Positions 18,571 to 28,006 of a stretch of DNA of 64,000 nucleotides are shown one piece after another. The stretch comes from Boseongicola sp. SB0665_bin_10. Its GTDB lineage: Bacteria; Pseudomonadota; Alphaproteobacteria; Rhodobacterales; Rhodobacteraceae. Location of the stretch: positions 1 to 64,000 of the forward strand of contig VXSG01000087.1 of assembly GCA_009838075.1 (NCBI GenBank), written 5' to 3'. Position numbers and translations under genes: made by a program. The notes below the pieces were generated by a model. That model did no database searches and was not told the origin of the DNA. It was given only the letters and a program-made list of their open reading frames with translations. Within the stretch, counting starts at the first letter, position 1; each line of letters opens with the position of its first letter.

Positions 18571-19143
18571 ATGGGTGAGGACACCGCATCCAACCTGGAC
18601 GGAAAGCTCCTGGTCGCAATGCCCGGCATGGGCGACCCCCGGTTCGAGCAGGCAGTCATTCTTCTTTGTGCACATTCCGAGGACGGCGCGATGGGCTTCA
18701 TCGTGAACAAGCCGGCGCCGAATCTCCGGTTCGCGTCGCTTCTGGAACAGCTCGGAATCGAGTCTGGTCCGCCCCGGCGGGACATTCACATCCACTTTGG
18801 CGGACCGGTGGAAAACGGGCGCGGCTTCGTGCTGCATTCAAGCGACTACCAGTCAGAGAACTCGACTCTCCAGGTAAATGACGTCTTTGGCATGACCCCG
18901 ACGCTGGACATCCTGGAGGACATCGCCAAGGGCAGCGGGCCTAGTTCAGCGTTCCTGGCGCTGGGGTATTCGGGCTGGGGGCCGGGGCAGCTGGAATCCG
19001 AAATCCTGTCCAATGGCTGGCTGACTTGCGACGCGTCGCTGACGATCGTTTTCGGCGAAGACAACGACACCAAGTGGACCGCTGCGCTCAAGTCGATCGG
19101 CGTGGATGCCATGCTGCTTTCGCCGGAGGCAGGGCGGGCATAG
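18571..19143 (+). CDS. YqgE/AlgH family protein (UPF0301)
   Basis: A 190-residue cytoplasmic protein of the YqgE/AlgH family. Signature stretches are [48 protein letters not shown] and [17 protein letters not shown]. The biochemical function of the family is unsettled; in some species it is linked to redox or transcriptional control. The size is normal. Confidence 0.88.
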   Translation: MGEDTASNLDGKLLVAMPGMGDPRFEQAVILLCAHSEDGAMGFIVNKPAPNLRFASLLEQLGIESGPPRRDIHIHFGGPVENGRGFVLHSSDYQSENSTLQVNDVFGMTPTLDILEDIAKGSGPSSAFLALGYSGWGPGQLESEILSNGWLTCDASLTIVFGEDNDTKWTAALKSIGVDAMLLSPEAGRA

Positions 19144-19218
19144 GGCCAACGTGCAGCAACCGGCGGTCGCGTCGGCTTGTCTGGCACGATTGTGGCTCAG
19201 ATGCCTCGCGGTTCGGAT

Positions 19219-20124
19219 TCAGCCCTGTCCGATGTGCTGCATTCCTCGGGACCTGGCCAATTCGATCTGCCGTTGCCGTTCGCGGAACCGGCCTCGATCG
19301 ACATCGCTGAACTCCCCGACGCAGCCGGGGCAGGATACGCCGGGCTCGTAGTCGACACTTTCCCGGACGTCGCTTCCCAACGGGCGACGACAGGCGTGGC
19401 AAAGGGCGTGCGATCCTTCCTTCAATCCGTGGCAAACCGATACCCTTTGGTCGAACACAAAGCACTCGCCGCGCCAAAGGCTTTCCTCTTCCGGCACCTC
19501 CTCGAGATAACCGAGGACTCCGCCCTTGAGATGAAACACTTCCTCAACGCCCTGGCCGAGCAGGTAGTTCGTGGCCTTCTCGCAGCGTATGCCGCCAGTG
19601 CAGTACATGGCGACCTTCCTGCCACCAAGGCGATGGCCGTTTGCGTCCCACCAGGCCGGAAAGTCGCGAAAGCGCGCCGTACCGGGATCAATGGCGCCCT
19701 CGAACGAGCCAATTCCCACCTCATACTCGTTTCGCGTGTCGATCACGGCGACATCTTCGCGCATGATCAGCGAATTCCAATCAGCAGGACGAACATAGGT
19801 CCCGGCCCTGGAAGCCGGGTCTATGCCGGGCTGGCCCATCGTGACGATTTCGCGCTTCAAGCGAACCTTGAGGCGCGGAAACGGCATGGCCGTCGCGGTG
19901 CTTTCCCTCCAGTCAATGTGGTCACAGCCCGGCAAGGTGCGGACTTGCTCGATGACGGAAGCGATTCCCCTTCGCGAACCGGCGATGGTCCCGTTGACGC
20001 CTTCACGTGCCAGAAGCACGGTCCCGCGGACGGCGTGCCGCGACGCAACCTCCAGCAGCGACGGCCTGAACCGCGCGGGGTCCCCGAGACACGCGAACCT
20101 GTAGAACGATGCGACAATGGTCAT
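19219..20124 (-). CDS. trhO: tRNA uridine(34) hydroxylase (rhodanese domain)
   Basis: A 301-residue TrhO/YceA-type protein that hydroxylates U34 in tRNA anticodons using oxygen. The N-terminal acylphosphatase-like domain (FYRFACLGDP, REGVNGTIAGS) is followed by a rhodanese domain with VIDTRNEYEVGIGSFEGAID and the active loop YCTGGIRCEKATNYLL, whose first cysteine is catalytic. The C-terminal part has paired cysteines (CHACRRPL, CPGC) typical of the family. It converges with yqgE, with only 75 bases between the stops. Confidence 0.92.
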   Translation of the reverse strand: MTIVASFYRFACLGDPARFRPSLLEVASRHAVRGTVLLAREGVNGTIAGSRRGIASVIEQVRTLPGCDHIDWRESTATAMPFPRLKVRLKREIVTMGQPGIDPASRAGTYVRPADWNSLIMREDVAVIDTRNEYEVGIGSFEGAIDPGTARFRDFPAWWDANGHRLGGRKVAMYCTGGIRCEKATNYLLGQGVEEVFHLKGGVLGYLEEVPEEESLWRGECFVFDQRVSVCHGLKEGSHALCHACRRPLGSDVRESVDYEPGVSCPGCVGEFSDVDRGRFRERQRQIELARSRGMQHIGQG

Positions 20125-20809
20125 GGGAGACTATTACCCCGGCCGCCGGGCGGGCAAAAGGGGACGCCACAGAACTTCCACGCGGTGCAGGCCCGGGCGC
20201 GTCGCCCGCGCCACCGGCCGCTCGAACCACGCTCCGCCACCTCTTTGTCGACCTGCACCCCCCGGGAGGGTGCCCGGGGCCTCGTCCAGGCATTCGACGT
20301 GATCCCGCCGCGGTCCTTCGAGACGACGGAGATGAACGCGAAGCCCGGCCGCAGGATCGGGACGAGGACCGTACGCCCGATGCCGGGCCTTGCCCGCTGC
20401 CGGTCAAGGCAGAAGCTGGTCTTGACGCGCAGGACATGCGGCGCGCGGCTCGTCTTCACGAACGAGGCCTTCACCTGCAGGACGCGCCCATGGGACGGCT
20501 TCGCCGACCGGCACCCTGGCAGCGCGGCAACGGTCCCGGACGGCAATGTCATTGTCGACCGGGGCACGAACGGTGCGCGGAGCGTCATGCTTCGAGCCCC
20601 TTGCGGCAACTTGGGCCGCCTCCAGGCGACGGGCGCCGATGTTGCGCCCGCTGCGGAATGAAGCAGGTGCTCCATGTCCATTCCTGCCGAACGTGCATCG
20701 AGCCAGGCCGACTTGGCGCGCTTCAAGGTTGCCAATGACTGCGGAGCCGTGCTGGATTCGATCGACTCATCCAGAACCGCAATGCTACATGTCTGAAGTG
20801 GAGGCTGCC
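20125..20809. other. Gene-poor, GC-rich spacer upstream of nicotinamidase
   Basis: No recognised gene in about 685 bases. Both strands have long open frames around 20130-20735, but the translations are rich in R, P and G and match no family I know. A short frame of 40 codons at 20674-20796 (MSIPAERASSQADLARFKVA) ends 14 bases before the nicotinamidase start. It could be a small leader gene, but the evidence is weak. GC-rich inverted repeats occur around 20255-20280. Confidence 0.3.
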
Positions 20810-21415
20810 ATGCGACAGGACAACGAGGCGATCCTGGTGATTGACGTACAAAAGGACTTTTGCCCCGGCGGTGCGCTTGCCGTTCCCGGCGGTGACGAGA
20901 TCGTCGTGCAAATCAGCGCGCTCGTTCCCGAATTCAAGGTCCGCGTATTCACCCAGGACTGGCATCCGGCGAACCACTTGAGCTTTGCCAGCCAGCACCA
21001 GGGCCTCGACCCCTTTGCCGTCACGGACATGCCCTACGGAACCCAGGTTCTATGGCCCGACCACTGCGTGATCGGCTCCAGGGGCGCGGCGTTTCACGGC
21101 AGGCTTGACACGCGCGCCGCCGACATCGTCATCCGCAAGGGCTTTCGCCGCGAGATCGACAGCTATTCCGCGTTCTTCGAAAACGACCGCTCCACTCCCA
21201 CGGGGCTCGACGGCTATCTCCGAAGCCGCGGCGTCGAAAGGGTCACCCTGGTCGGACTGGCAACGGACTTCTGCGTGAACTACTCGGCGCTCGACGCGGC
21301 AAGGCTCGGCTACGACGTCACCGTGATCGAGGATCTCTGCCGGGCAATCGATCTTGAAGGCTCGCTCGCCTCTGCCCGGAAGAGCATGACGGACGCGGGC
21401 GTCACTCTCGCCTGA
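20810..21415 (+). CDS. pncA: Nicotinamidase
   Basis: A 201-residue cysteine hydrolase that turns nicotinamide into nicotinate in the NAD salvage pathway. The start at 20810 (MRQDNEAILV) has a GTGGAGG ribosome site 5 bases upstream; ATG at 20789 is the alternative. The catalytic triad is visible: Asp12 in VIDVQKDFCPGG, Lys110 in IRKGF and Cys155 in LATDFCVNYSA. Metal ligands lie in TQDWHPANHLSFAS. The length is typical for bacterial PncA. Confidence 0.92.
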   Translation: MRQDNEAILVIDVQKDFCPGGALAVPGGDEIVVQISALVPEFKVRVFTQDWHPANHLSFASQHQGLDPFAVTDMPYGTQVLWPDHCVIGSRGAAFHGRLDTRAADIVIRKGFRREIDSYSAFFENDRSTPTGLDGYLRSRGVERVTLVGLATDFCVNYSALDAARLGYDVTVIEDLCRAIDLEGSLASARKSMTDAGVTLA

Positions 21416-21523
21416 GCGCGGCATATGACCACGCAACGGGAATGCGGAGGCATGCCGCCTTTAACTTGAGGTCGGGTTCGGCTATGTCGCGCACGACCGA
21501 TTAACCCCTGCGAGGCAAGACTC

Positions 21524-22735
21524 ATGTCGAAGATCAAGGTCGAGAACCCAATCGTCGAAATGGACGGCGATGAAATGACCCGGATCATCTGGGACTTCAT
21601 CAAGAAGAAGCTGATCCTGCCCTATCTGGACGTCGACTTGCTCTACTACGATCTCGGCATCGAGGAGCGCGACCGGACGGATGACCAGATCACCGTCGAC
21701 TCGGCGGAAAGGACGAAGGAGGTTGGCGTCGCCGTCAAGTGCGCCACGATCACGCCGGACGAAGCCAGGGTCGAGGAATTCGGGTTGAAGCGCATGTATC
21801 GCTCTCCCAACGGCACCATCCGGAACATCCTTGGAGGCGTGATCTTCCGCCAGCCGATCATCTGCAGGAACGTGCCCCGCCTTGTGCCGGGCTGGACGAG
21901 GCCGATCGTCGTCGGTCGTCATGCGTTCGGAGACCAGTACCGTGCCACGGACTTCACGTTTCCCGGAGCCGGGAAGGTGACCATCAAGTTCGAAGGCGAC
22001 GACGGCAAGGTCATCGAAAGGGAGGTCTTCGACGCACCCGGCTCCGGCGTGACAATGGCAATGTACAACCTGGACCAGTCGATCTACGACTTTGCGCGAG
22101 CCTCGATGAACTACGCGCTGAACCTCGGCTGGCCCTGCTACCTCTCGACGAAGAACACGATCATGAAGGCCTATGACGGACGCTTCAAGGACATCTTCCA
22201 GGAAGTCTATGACAATGAGTTCAAGGATGCCTTCGAACGGAAGAGCATCTGGTACGAGCATCGCCTGATCGATGACATGGTTGCCGCCGCGCTCAAGTGG
22301 TCGGGCGGATACGTCTGGGCGTGCAAGAACTACGACGGCGACGTGCAGTCCGACACCGTCGCCCAGGGCTTTGGCTCGCTCGGTCTCATGACGTCCCAAC
22401 TCATGACGCCTGACGGCAGGATCGTGGAAGCGGAAGCTGCCCACGGGACCGTCACCCGCCACTTCCGCCAGCACCAAAAGGGCGAAGAGACGTCAACGAA
22501 CTCGATCGCGTCGATCTTTGCCTGGACGGGCGGCCTGAAGCACCGGGCCAGTCTCGATGGCAACGATCAGCTTCGCAATTTTGCCGAAACATTGGAAAGG
22601 GTCATCGTCGACACGGTCGAATCCGGCTCGATGACAAAGGACCTCGCATTGCTGGTCGGCCCGGACCAGAAATGGCTCACGACCATGGGATTCCTCGACA
22701 AGATCGACGAGAACCTGCAGAGCGCGCTGGCATAG
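21524..22735 (+). CDS. icd: NADP-dependent isocitrate dehydrogenase
   Basis: A 403-residue TCA-cycle enzyme converting isocitrate to 2-oxoglutarate with NADP. It is the homodimeric type shared by alphaproteobacteria and eukaryotes: [19 protein letters not shown] at the N-terminus, [17 protein letters not shown] (substrate-binding serine and arginines), and [20 protein letters not shown] near the cofactor site. The C-terminus ends at the usual place. It stands alone, downstream of pncA by about 110 bases. Confidence 0.96.
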   Translation: MSKIKVENPIVEMDGDEMTRIIWDFIKKKLILPYLDVDLLYYDLGIEERDRTDDQITVDSAERTKEVGVAVKCATITPDEARVEEFGLKRMYRSPNGTIRNILGGVIFRQPIICRNVPRLVPGWTRPIVVGRHAFGDQYRATDFTFPGAGKVTIKFEGDDGKVIEREVFDAPGSGVTMAMYNLDQSIYDFARASMNYALNLGWPCYLSTKNTIMKAYDGRFKDIFQEVYDNEFKDAFERKSIWYEHRLIDDMVAAALKWSGGYVWACKNYDGDVQSDTVAQGFGSLGLMTSQLMTPDGRIVEAEAAHGTVTRHFRQHQKGEETSTNSIASIFAWTGGLKHRASLDGNDQLRNFAETLERVIVDTVESGSMTKDLALLVGPDQKWLTTMGFLDKIDENLQSALA

Positions 22736-23107
22736 GGAGTTTCCCCCGGGACTGACCGTTCCCGACGCCATGGCGTACGCGTGACACGTTCACGTGAAGG
22801 TCCTGCCGGGCAGTCAGGCCGCCCTGCCGGTCTCCGCAGCGGCATCGCGTGATCGGGCTCATGCCGCGGTCCCCGGCTCAAAGGGCGAAGCGTCGCGGGG
22901 CGCTTGGGATCTGCACGGCGTCGGCATTGGCCATCCCGCAGACACGGGAAAGCTGGTCGAGGAGCGGCCCATGATCGCAATTGTCCCGATTCACCCCGGC
23001 CGACATCTCGTGGCGCCGGGCCGCCACTCGATTGGTGCCGCCGGTATTGACGCGGGCGAATGACAGGCCCATGCCTCAACGGGAAGCGAAGCGGCGGAGG
23101 TGCTCTC
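22736..23107. other. Spacer between icd and the SMR gene
   Basis: 372 bases with no gene I can support. Short open frames exist on both strands but show no conserved domain. I see no clear hairpin terminator after icd. Confidence 0.35.
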
Positions 23108-23440
23108 ATGCAGGTCTATGTCTATCTTTTCCTCGCAATCACAGCCGAAACCGTCGGCACGATGGGGCTTCAGGCATCGCAGCAGTTTACCCGGCCAGGC
23201 CCGACGACCCTGGCCGTCGCAAGCTACGCGGTAGCCTTCTATTGCCTGGCCCTGACGCTCGAGTTCATGCCTGTCGGCATTGTCTACGCCGTCTGGTCAG
23301 GCCTCGGAATCGTTCTCATTGCGTTGATGGGATACGTTCTCTTCAGCCAGCGGCTCGATCTGCCGGCAATGCTCGGCATCGCGCTGATCGTCGCGGGCAT
23401 TCTGGTCATCAGCCTGCTTTCCGACACAGCCCATCACTAG
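23108..23440 (+). CDS. Small multidrug resistance (EmrE-type) exporter
   Basis: A 110-residue membrane protein with four hydrophobic helices, closely resembling EmrE. The essential membrane glutamate is Glu14 in LFLAITAETVGTMGL. Other signatures are PVGIVYAVWSGLGIVLIAL and SQRLDLPAMLGIALI. It would exchange protons for hydrophobic cations such as quaternary ammonium compounds, or a natural metabolite. The ATG at 23108 reproduces the normal family length. Confidence 0.92.
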   Translation: MQVYVYLFLAITAETVGTMGLQASQQFTRPGPTTLAVASYAVAFYCLALTLEFMPVGIVYAVWSGLGIVLIALMGYVLFSQRLDLPAMLGIALIVAGILVISLLSDTAHH

Positions 23441-23488
23441 GGCGTGACCGGCCTTGTGCGCACGCGCCCGCAGCGCGACTTTCGGTGC

Positions 23489-24715
23489 ATGACCATGCAA
23501 CGCTTCACATTTTCCGGCCATGCCGGCGACATGCTGGCGGCACGGCTCGACATGCCGGAAGGACCGCCTCTTGCAACGGCGCTCTTCGCGCATTGCTTCA
23601 CGTGCGGCAAGGACATCACGGCGGCGAGACGCATCGCCGGGCGTCTCGCCGCCATGGGGTTCGCCGTGCTGCGTTTCGACTTTACCGGCCTCGGCCATTC
23701 GGGCGGCGAGTTCGCGAACACGTCGTTCACGTCAAACGTGGACGATCTCGTTCTGGCGGCACGCCATCTCGAAGACCGCGGAATGGCGCCAAGCCTGCTC
23801 GTCGGCCATTCGCTTGGCGGGGCCGCCGTGCTCAAGGCCGCCGGCGAGATCGAGAGCGTCAGGGCCGTCGCCACGATCGGGGCGCCATTCGATCCCGGTC
23901 ACGTGACACACAATTTCGGCGACGCGCTCGAGCGCATTGCAAGCGACGGCAAGGCTGAGGTCGATCTCGCAGGACGCAAGTTCATGATCGGAAAGGCCTT
24001 CGTCGACGATGTGGCAGCGGCCGAGCTGTCGCCCGCGATCGGCAAGCTGGGCAGCGCGCTTCTCGTGCTGCATGCACCGCTCGACGCAACGGTCGGGATC
24101 GAGAACGCTACGCGGATCTTCATGGTCGCCAGGCATCCGAAGAGCTTTGTCACGCTCGACAACGCCGACCACCTCGTCAGCAAGGCTGAAGATGCCGAGT
24201 ATGCCGCAGAGGTCATCGCGGCTTGGGCCGGACGCTACCTCGGTCTCGCGCCAGCGGCACCGCCGCCGGGAGCTCCGGAAGGGATCGTGCGCGTCACGGA
24301 GGCCGATCCGGCCGGATTCCTTCAGGATGTGAATGCAGGGCCGGAACATCACGCGCTGGCGGACGAGCCGAAAGCCTTTGGCGGCACGAACCGGGGCATG
24401 ACGCCCTACGGATTCCTGTCCGCAGGACTCGGGGCGTGCACGTCAATGACGGTTCGCATGTATGCTCGAAAGAAGGATTGGCCGCTGGCCCGTGTCTCGG
24501 TCGACGTGATGCATGACAAGGTGCACGCTCAGGACGCGAAAAGCGAATCAGGCCCGAAGGTTGATTCGTTCCGCCGAGAGATTCGACTTGAGGGCGACCT
24601 GACCGACGAACAGAAGGCCCGTCTCCTTGAAGTCGCGGACAAGTGCCCGGTTCATCGAACGCTTGAGAACGTCGCCAGGATCGAGACGCTTCTTGCCCCG
24701 AATCGGCCAGCCTGA
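23489..24715 (+). CDS. Alpha/beta hydrolase fused to an OsmC domain
   Basis: A protein of about 408 residues made of two domains. Residues 1-255 form an alpha/beta hydrolase with the nucleophile elbow LVGHSLGGAAVL, a preceding FTGLGHSGG, and the histidine in LDNADHLVSK. Residues ~275-405 form an OsmC/Ohr-type domain with FGGTNRGMTPYGFLSAGLGA and the redox cysteines in GACTSMT and KCPVHRTLEN. This fusion is known in proteobacteria and may deal with organic hydroperoxides or related esters. ATG at 23489 or 23495 are both possible starts; neither has a strong ribosome site. Confidence 0.85.
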   Translation: MTMQRFTFSGHAGDMLAARLDMPEGPPLATALFAHCFTCGKDITAARRIAGRLAAMGFAVLRFDFTGLGHSGGEFANTSFTSNVDDLVLAARHLEDRGMAPSLLVGHSLGGAAVLKAAGEIESVRAVATIGAPFDPGHVTHNFGDALERIASDGKAEVDLAGRKFMIGKAFVDDVAAAELSPAIGKLGSALLVLHAPLDATVGIENATRIFMVARHPKSFVTLDNADHLVSKAEDAEYAAEVIAAWAGRYLGLAPAAPPPGAPEGIVRVTEADPAGFLQDVNAGPEHHALADEPKAFGGTNRGMTPYGFLSAGLGACTSMTVRMYARKKDWPLARVSVDVMHDKVHAQDAKSESGPKVDSFRREIRLEGDLTDEQKARLLEVADKCPVHRTLENVARIETLLAPNRPA

Positions 24716-24865
24716 CGCCGCAGGGCGACACGGCCCGCGCAACGCACGGCCGGCGCAAGCCGCTCCGGGAATGCGGCCCTTTCACGCCCTTGCCGAGCCG
24801 GCCCGAACCTGTGGCCGCTCAATGAGCGCTCGGCTCGCCGAACAGCCGCGATCCTGGCTTTCAGG

Positions 24866-24903
24866 GCGAGACGCCCGGGGGCACCGGCCCCCGGGCGTCT
24901 CGC
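24866..24903. terminator. Perfect 17-bp hairpin between convergent genes
   Basis: The two arms 24866-24882 and 24887-24903 are perfectly complementary (GCGAGACGCCCGGGGGC and its reverse complement) around the 4-base loop ACCG. The hairpin lies between the rightward hydrolase-OsmC gene and the leftward hsp20 gene, so it can serve both strands. There is no T-run, so it may work with Rho or simply protect 3' ends. Confidence 0.7.
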
Positions 24904-24926
24904 GGAACCCCGGCTGCAGTCCGTCG

Positions 24927-25385
24927 TCACCTGGACTCGACGGCTTTCGCCTCGACCGTGTCGCTGCCCGCGATTTCGATCCGGCGCGGCTTGAGCGCTT
25001 CGGGCACTTCCCGCACGAGATCGATGTTCAGCATGCCGTTCACGCTGGTTGCGCCCGCAACGCGCACGTGATCGGCCAACGCGAACCTGCGCTCGAATGC
25101 GCGATTCGCGATGCCGCGATGCAGATAGGTGCGCTCGTTGCCCTCGTCCGACTTCTTGGCCGCAACGATCAGCGCATTCTCGCGAACCTCGACCGTCAGC
25201 TCATCGTCCGAGAAACCGGCGACAGCGATGGAGATCCTCCATGCTTCATCCCCGATCTTCTCGATGTTGTACGGCGGGTAGGACGGTGCCGACTGGCTGT
25301 CAGTCAGGAGCCGGTCCATCATGTCGGCAATCTGGTCGAAGCCGACGGTAGCACGGTACAGGGGTGCAAAATCCAACCTACGCAT
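24927..25385 (-). CDS. Small heat-shock protein, Hsp20/IbpA type
   Basis: A 152-residue alpha-crystallin-domain holdase chaperone that keeps denatured proteins soluble. The N-terminal region starts MRRLDFAPLYRATVGFDQI, then the crystallin domain runs from SYPPYNIEKIGDEAWRISI to GMLNIDLVREVPEALKPRRI, including the conserved YLHRGIANRAFERRFALAD. A very strong ribosome site (AAGGAGG) precedes the ATG. That site is also part of a predicted RNA thermometer, and an RpoH-type promoter lies upstream. Confidence 0.93.
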   Translation of the reverse strand: MRRLDFAPLYRATVGFDQIADMMDRLLTDSQSAPSYPPYNIEKIGDEAWRISIAVAGFSDDELTVEVRENALIVAAKKSDEGNERTYLHRGIANRAFERRFALADHVRVAGATSVNGMLNIDLVREVPEALKPRRIEIAGSDTVEAKAVESR

Positions 25386-25476
25386 TTGGTCATCCTCCTT
25401 TGAGCGATAACTTGGGCCTCCCCATGAGGCGAAGACCCTGGACTTCAGGTTGCCGGATCCGAACTTGGCTTCCGAC
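25386..25476 (-). ncRNA. ROSE-like RNA thermometer in the hsp20 leader
   Basis: The leader of about 90 bases ends in a hairpin at 25411-25389 (read leftwards: GUUAUCGCUCAAAGGAGGAU and on to GAC). The UCGCU motif pairs with the GGAGG ribosome site and leaves a G-G opposition, the hallmark of ROSE elements (UYGCU against the Shine-Dalgarno). A second stem, GCCUC/GAGGC, lies just upstream. ROSE elements control hsp20 genes in many alphaproteobacteria by melting when warm. The pairing is read by eye; no folding program was run. Confidence 0.65.
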
Positions 25477-25482
25477 GCGAGT

Positions 25483-25512
25483 CAGATAGGTTCGCCCCTG
25501 TTCGCGTTCAAG
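25483..25512 (-). promoter_or_regulatory. RpoH (sigma-32) promoter for hsp20
   Basis: On the minus strand CTTGAA (25512-25507) is followed after 17 bases by CTATCTG (25489-25483). This matches the alphaproteobacterial heat-shock consensus CTTGAA-N17-CYTATnT. The -35 box overlaps the TGA stop codon of glcF, so hsp20 is transcribed from inside the end of the glc operon. Confidence 0.65.
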
Positions 25513-26812
25513 GGGCCGGGTTTCGCGAATCGATCGTCTCAGGGACCGCCCGAGGACGCGGACCGCCCGTCGCCCAGTCAAGGAGCTCGACCGTGTGCAC
25601 GACCGGCACTTCCGTGCCCGACCCGATCTGGACCATGCAGCCAATGTTGCCTGCGGCAATGAGGCCAGGGGCAACGGCTTCCAGCGCCTCGATCCTGCGG
25701 GTCTTCAACTCGTCGGAAATCGCCGGCTGCAGCAGGTTGTACGTCCCGGCCGAACCACAGCAAAGGTGACTGTCAACCGGTTCGACAACCTCGAATCCGG
25801 CGCGCCTCAGGAGCTCCTTCGGCGCCGACTTCACGCCTTGGCCATGTTGAAGGGAACAGGCCGCATGATATGCTGTTCGGATGCCTTTTGGCACGCATTC
25901 CGGGTAGTCCAGCTTCTCCAGGACTTCGCTGACATCCATGGCAATCGAACTGATCCGGGCGGCGTCTTCTGCGAGAGGGTCGTTGCGGAACATGTGGCCA
26001 TAGTCCTTGATGGTCGTGCCGCATCCGCTGGTGTTGATCACGACGGCATCGAGCTCTTCCCCGGACAGCCAGGCGTTGATGTTTCTCGCCGCCTGCGCGT
26101 GGCTTTCGCTCTGCCGACCCATGTGGTGAACAAGGGCGCCGCAGCACCCTGCCCCTTCCGAAATCACCACATCGCATCCCAGCCGGTTCAGAAGCCGGAT
26201 TGTGGCGTCGTTGATGTCCGTGTTCAGCACCTGCTGCGCGCATCCTGTCATCAGGGCGGCCCGCATCCTCCGCTCGCCCTGCGCAGGAAAGGTTTGCGGC
26301 CGAGAGGTCCCGCTCGCCGGGGGGAGCGACTTCGGCGCCATCGCGAGCATCGCCCTGAGGCGCGGCTCCGGCACGAGGGACGCGAATGGACGACCGAATC
26401 TCGCGCCAAGCAACGCCAGCCGAAAGCGGCCGGGATATGGAATTATGCGCGAAAGGGCCCAGCGCAGGAAGCGGTCGAAGAGCGGACGCCTGTAGGTCTT
26501 CTCGATATGCGCCCGCGCGTGGTCCACCAGGTGCATGTAGTGGACGTCCGACGGGCAGGTCGTCATGCACGCGAGGCAGGAAAGGCACCTGTCGAGATGC
26601 TTGACGGTCCTTGCATCCGCCGGCCTGCCGCTCTCCAACATGTCCTTTATCAGGTAGATGCGACCGCGCGGGGAATCGAGTTCATCGCCCAGAACCTGAT
26701 AGGTCGGACAGGTCGCGGTGCAAAATCCGCAGTGAACGCAGGATCGCAGGATCTCGCTTGAACGCCGGGTCGCAGGATCCTTGAGTTGCTCCTCGGTGAA
26801 TTCTGTCCGCAT
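25508..26812 (-). CDS. glcF: Glycolate oxidase iron-sulfur subunit
   Basis: A 434-residue subunit of glycolate dehydrogenase, carrying electrons from GlcD/GlcE to the membrane. Two 4Fe-4S motifs lie near the N-terminus: CVHCGFCTATCP (residues ~25-36) and CLSCLACMTTCP (~76-87). Two cysteine-rich CCG-type domains follow (GAGCCGALVHHMG, SHLCCGSAGTYNLLQP). The start overlaps the glcE stop by one base. Length and order D-E-F are standard. Confidence 0.95.
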   Translation of the reverse strand: MRTEFTEEQLKDPATRRSSEILRSCVHCGFCTATCPTYQVLGDELDSPRGRIYLIKDMLESGRPADARTVKHLDRCLSCLACMTTCPSDVHYMHLVDHARAHIEKTYRRPLFDRFLRWALSRIIPYPGRFRLALLGARFGRPFASLVPEPRLRAMLAMAPKSLPPASGTSRPQTFPAQGERRMRAALMTGCAQQVLNTDINDATIRLLNRLGCDVVISEGAGCCGALVHHMGRQSESHAQAARNINAWLSGEELDAVVINTSGCGTTIKDYGHMFRNDPLAEDAARISSIAMDVSEVLEKLDYPECVPKGIRTAYHAACSLQHGQGVKSAPKELLRRAGFEVVEPVDSHLCCGSAGTYNLLQPAISDELKTRRIEALEAVAPGLIAAGNIGCMVQIGSGTEVPVVHTVELLDWATGGPRPRAVPETIDSRNPAP

Positions 26813-27945
26813 CAGCCCATCAGTCCCGGATTGAGGATCCCTTGGGGATCAAACTTGCGACGCAGGCCTTCGGCGAAAGTTGCCAGGGGCTCCGTTTCCG
26901 GCTGGAAGACGCCGAGCCGGTTCCTAGTCTCGTCATCGGCGCGGATGAGCGTGGCGTGTCCGGACGCAATCGAGCGCCTTGCGTCGCGTCCCGCTTCCAC
27001 CGCCGCCCAGACAAGGCCACCGCCCCAATCCAGGACGACGCGGGCATCCCCAAGGTTCCTGACAAGTGCCGGCGCATCACGTGGAGGAATCGAGAGCCGC
27101 CAGACATCCTCGCCGGTCCCGCCATGCGCCTCAACGTCGCGGATCCATGCCCAGCCAGCCGCGGCGCTTTCGGGGCCCTCGGTGCGCCGTTCGATTTCGG
27201 CCGGCCCGAATTCGGCGAGACGGGCCTTCAGTCTTCCAGCGCGATAGGCGACGGATGCCTCGAATCCCTCCAACCTGATCATCGTGACCGGGTCGCCGTC
27301 GAGGCCGACGGGCACATGCGCCGCCCCGGAAACCTCGTAGGGCGAATTCAGGGCCGCGGACATTGCGCGAACCGCGACCTCCACATCCAGTCCGGCCAGC
27401 AACAGCACCGCAGTCGATTCCGGCCGCGGCAGGACCTTCAGGCAGACTTCGCTCAACACGCCAAGCGTGCCGCGCGATCCGGCCATCAGCCTGACGAGGT
27501 CATAGCCGGTCACGTTTTTCATCACGCGGCCGCCGTTCTTGATGATCCTGCCGCAACCATCCACGAAACGCACGCCGAGCAGGAAGTCCCGGCATGCTCC
27601 GGCACGCACCCGACGCGGCCCCGATACGTTGGCCGCGACCGTGCCGCCAATCGTGGGCTCGCCCGACGTGCCGAGCAGCTTGCGATGATCCATTGGCTCG
27701 AAGGCAAGCATCTGGCCTTCAGAGGCAAGCGTCGCCTCGACCAGGGCAAGCGACGTTCCGGCGCGTGCGACCAATGTCAGCGCGCCCGGGTCGTAGAAGG
27801 TGATGCCCGAGAGGCCGGCCACGGTAAGGTCGTCGCCGTCTACGGGATGGCCGACCCGGCGCGTGCCACCGCCCCGAACCGCAAGCGGCCGGACTGCGCC
27901 GGACACCGCCTCGGCCAGCTCGCGTTCGTCCGATGGTGTCAGCAC
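26812..27945 (-). CDS. glcE: Glycolate oxidase FAD-binding subunit
   Basis: A 377-residue FAD-binding subunit of glycolate dehydrogenase. The PCMH-type FAD fold shows in PLAVRGGGTRRVGHP, GEPTIGGTVAANVSGPRR and KNVTGYDLVRLMAGSRGTLG. The C-terminus ends GLRRKFDPQGILNPG, typical of this flavoprotein family. It begins 61 bases after glcD and is coupled to glcF. Confidence 0.93.
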   Translation of the reverse strand: MLTPSDERELAEAVSGAVRPLAVRGGGTRRVGHPVDGDDLTVAGLSGITFYDPGALTLVARAGTSLALVEATLASEGQMLAFEPMDHRKLLGTSGEPTIGGTVAANVSGPRRVRAGACRDFLLGVRFVDGCGRIIKNGGRVMKNVTGYDLVRLMAGSRGTLGVLSEVCLKVLPRPESTAVLLLAGLDVEVAVRAMSAALNSPYEVSGAAHVPVGLDGDPVTMIRLEGFEASVAYRAGRLKARLAEFGPAEIERRTEGPESAAAGWAWIRDVEAHGGTGEDVWRLSIPPRDAPALVRNLGDARVVLDWGGGLVWAAVEAGRDARRSIASGHATLIRADDETRNRLGVFQPETEPLATFAEGLRRKFDPQGILNPGLMG

Positions 27946-28006
27946 AGGACACAGCGGGCTGGCAGCGTCGTGGGTGTCTCGCCGTTCGCTTCGGAACTGT
28001 CCGGCA

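Noticed and set aside
19177..20661. 494-codon rightward frame opposite trhO and into the spacer
   Set aside because: The first two thirds are antisense to trhO; the remainder is R/P-rich with no recognisable domain.
20121..20735. Leftward frame considered as a decayed double cold-shock-domain protein
   Set aside because: Only scattered resemblance (GFAFI-like stretch); the RNP motifs could not be read in one frame or with simple frameshifts.
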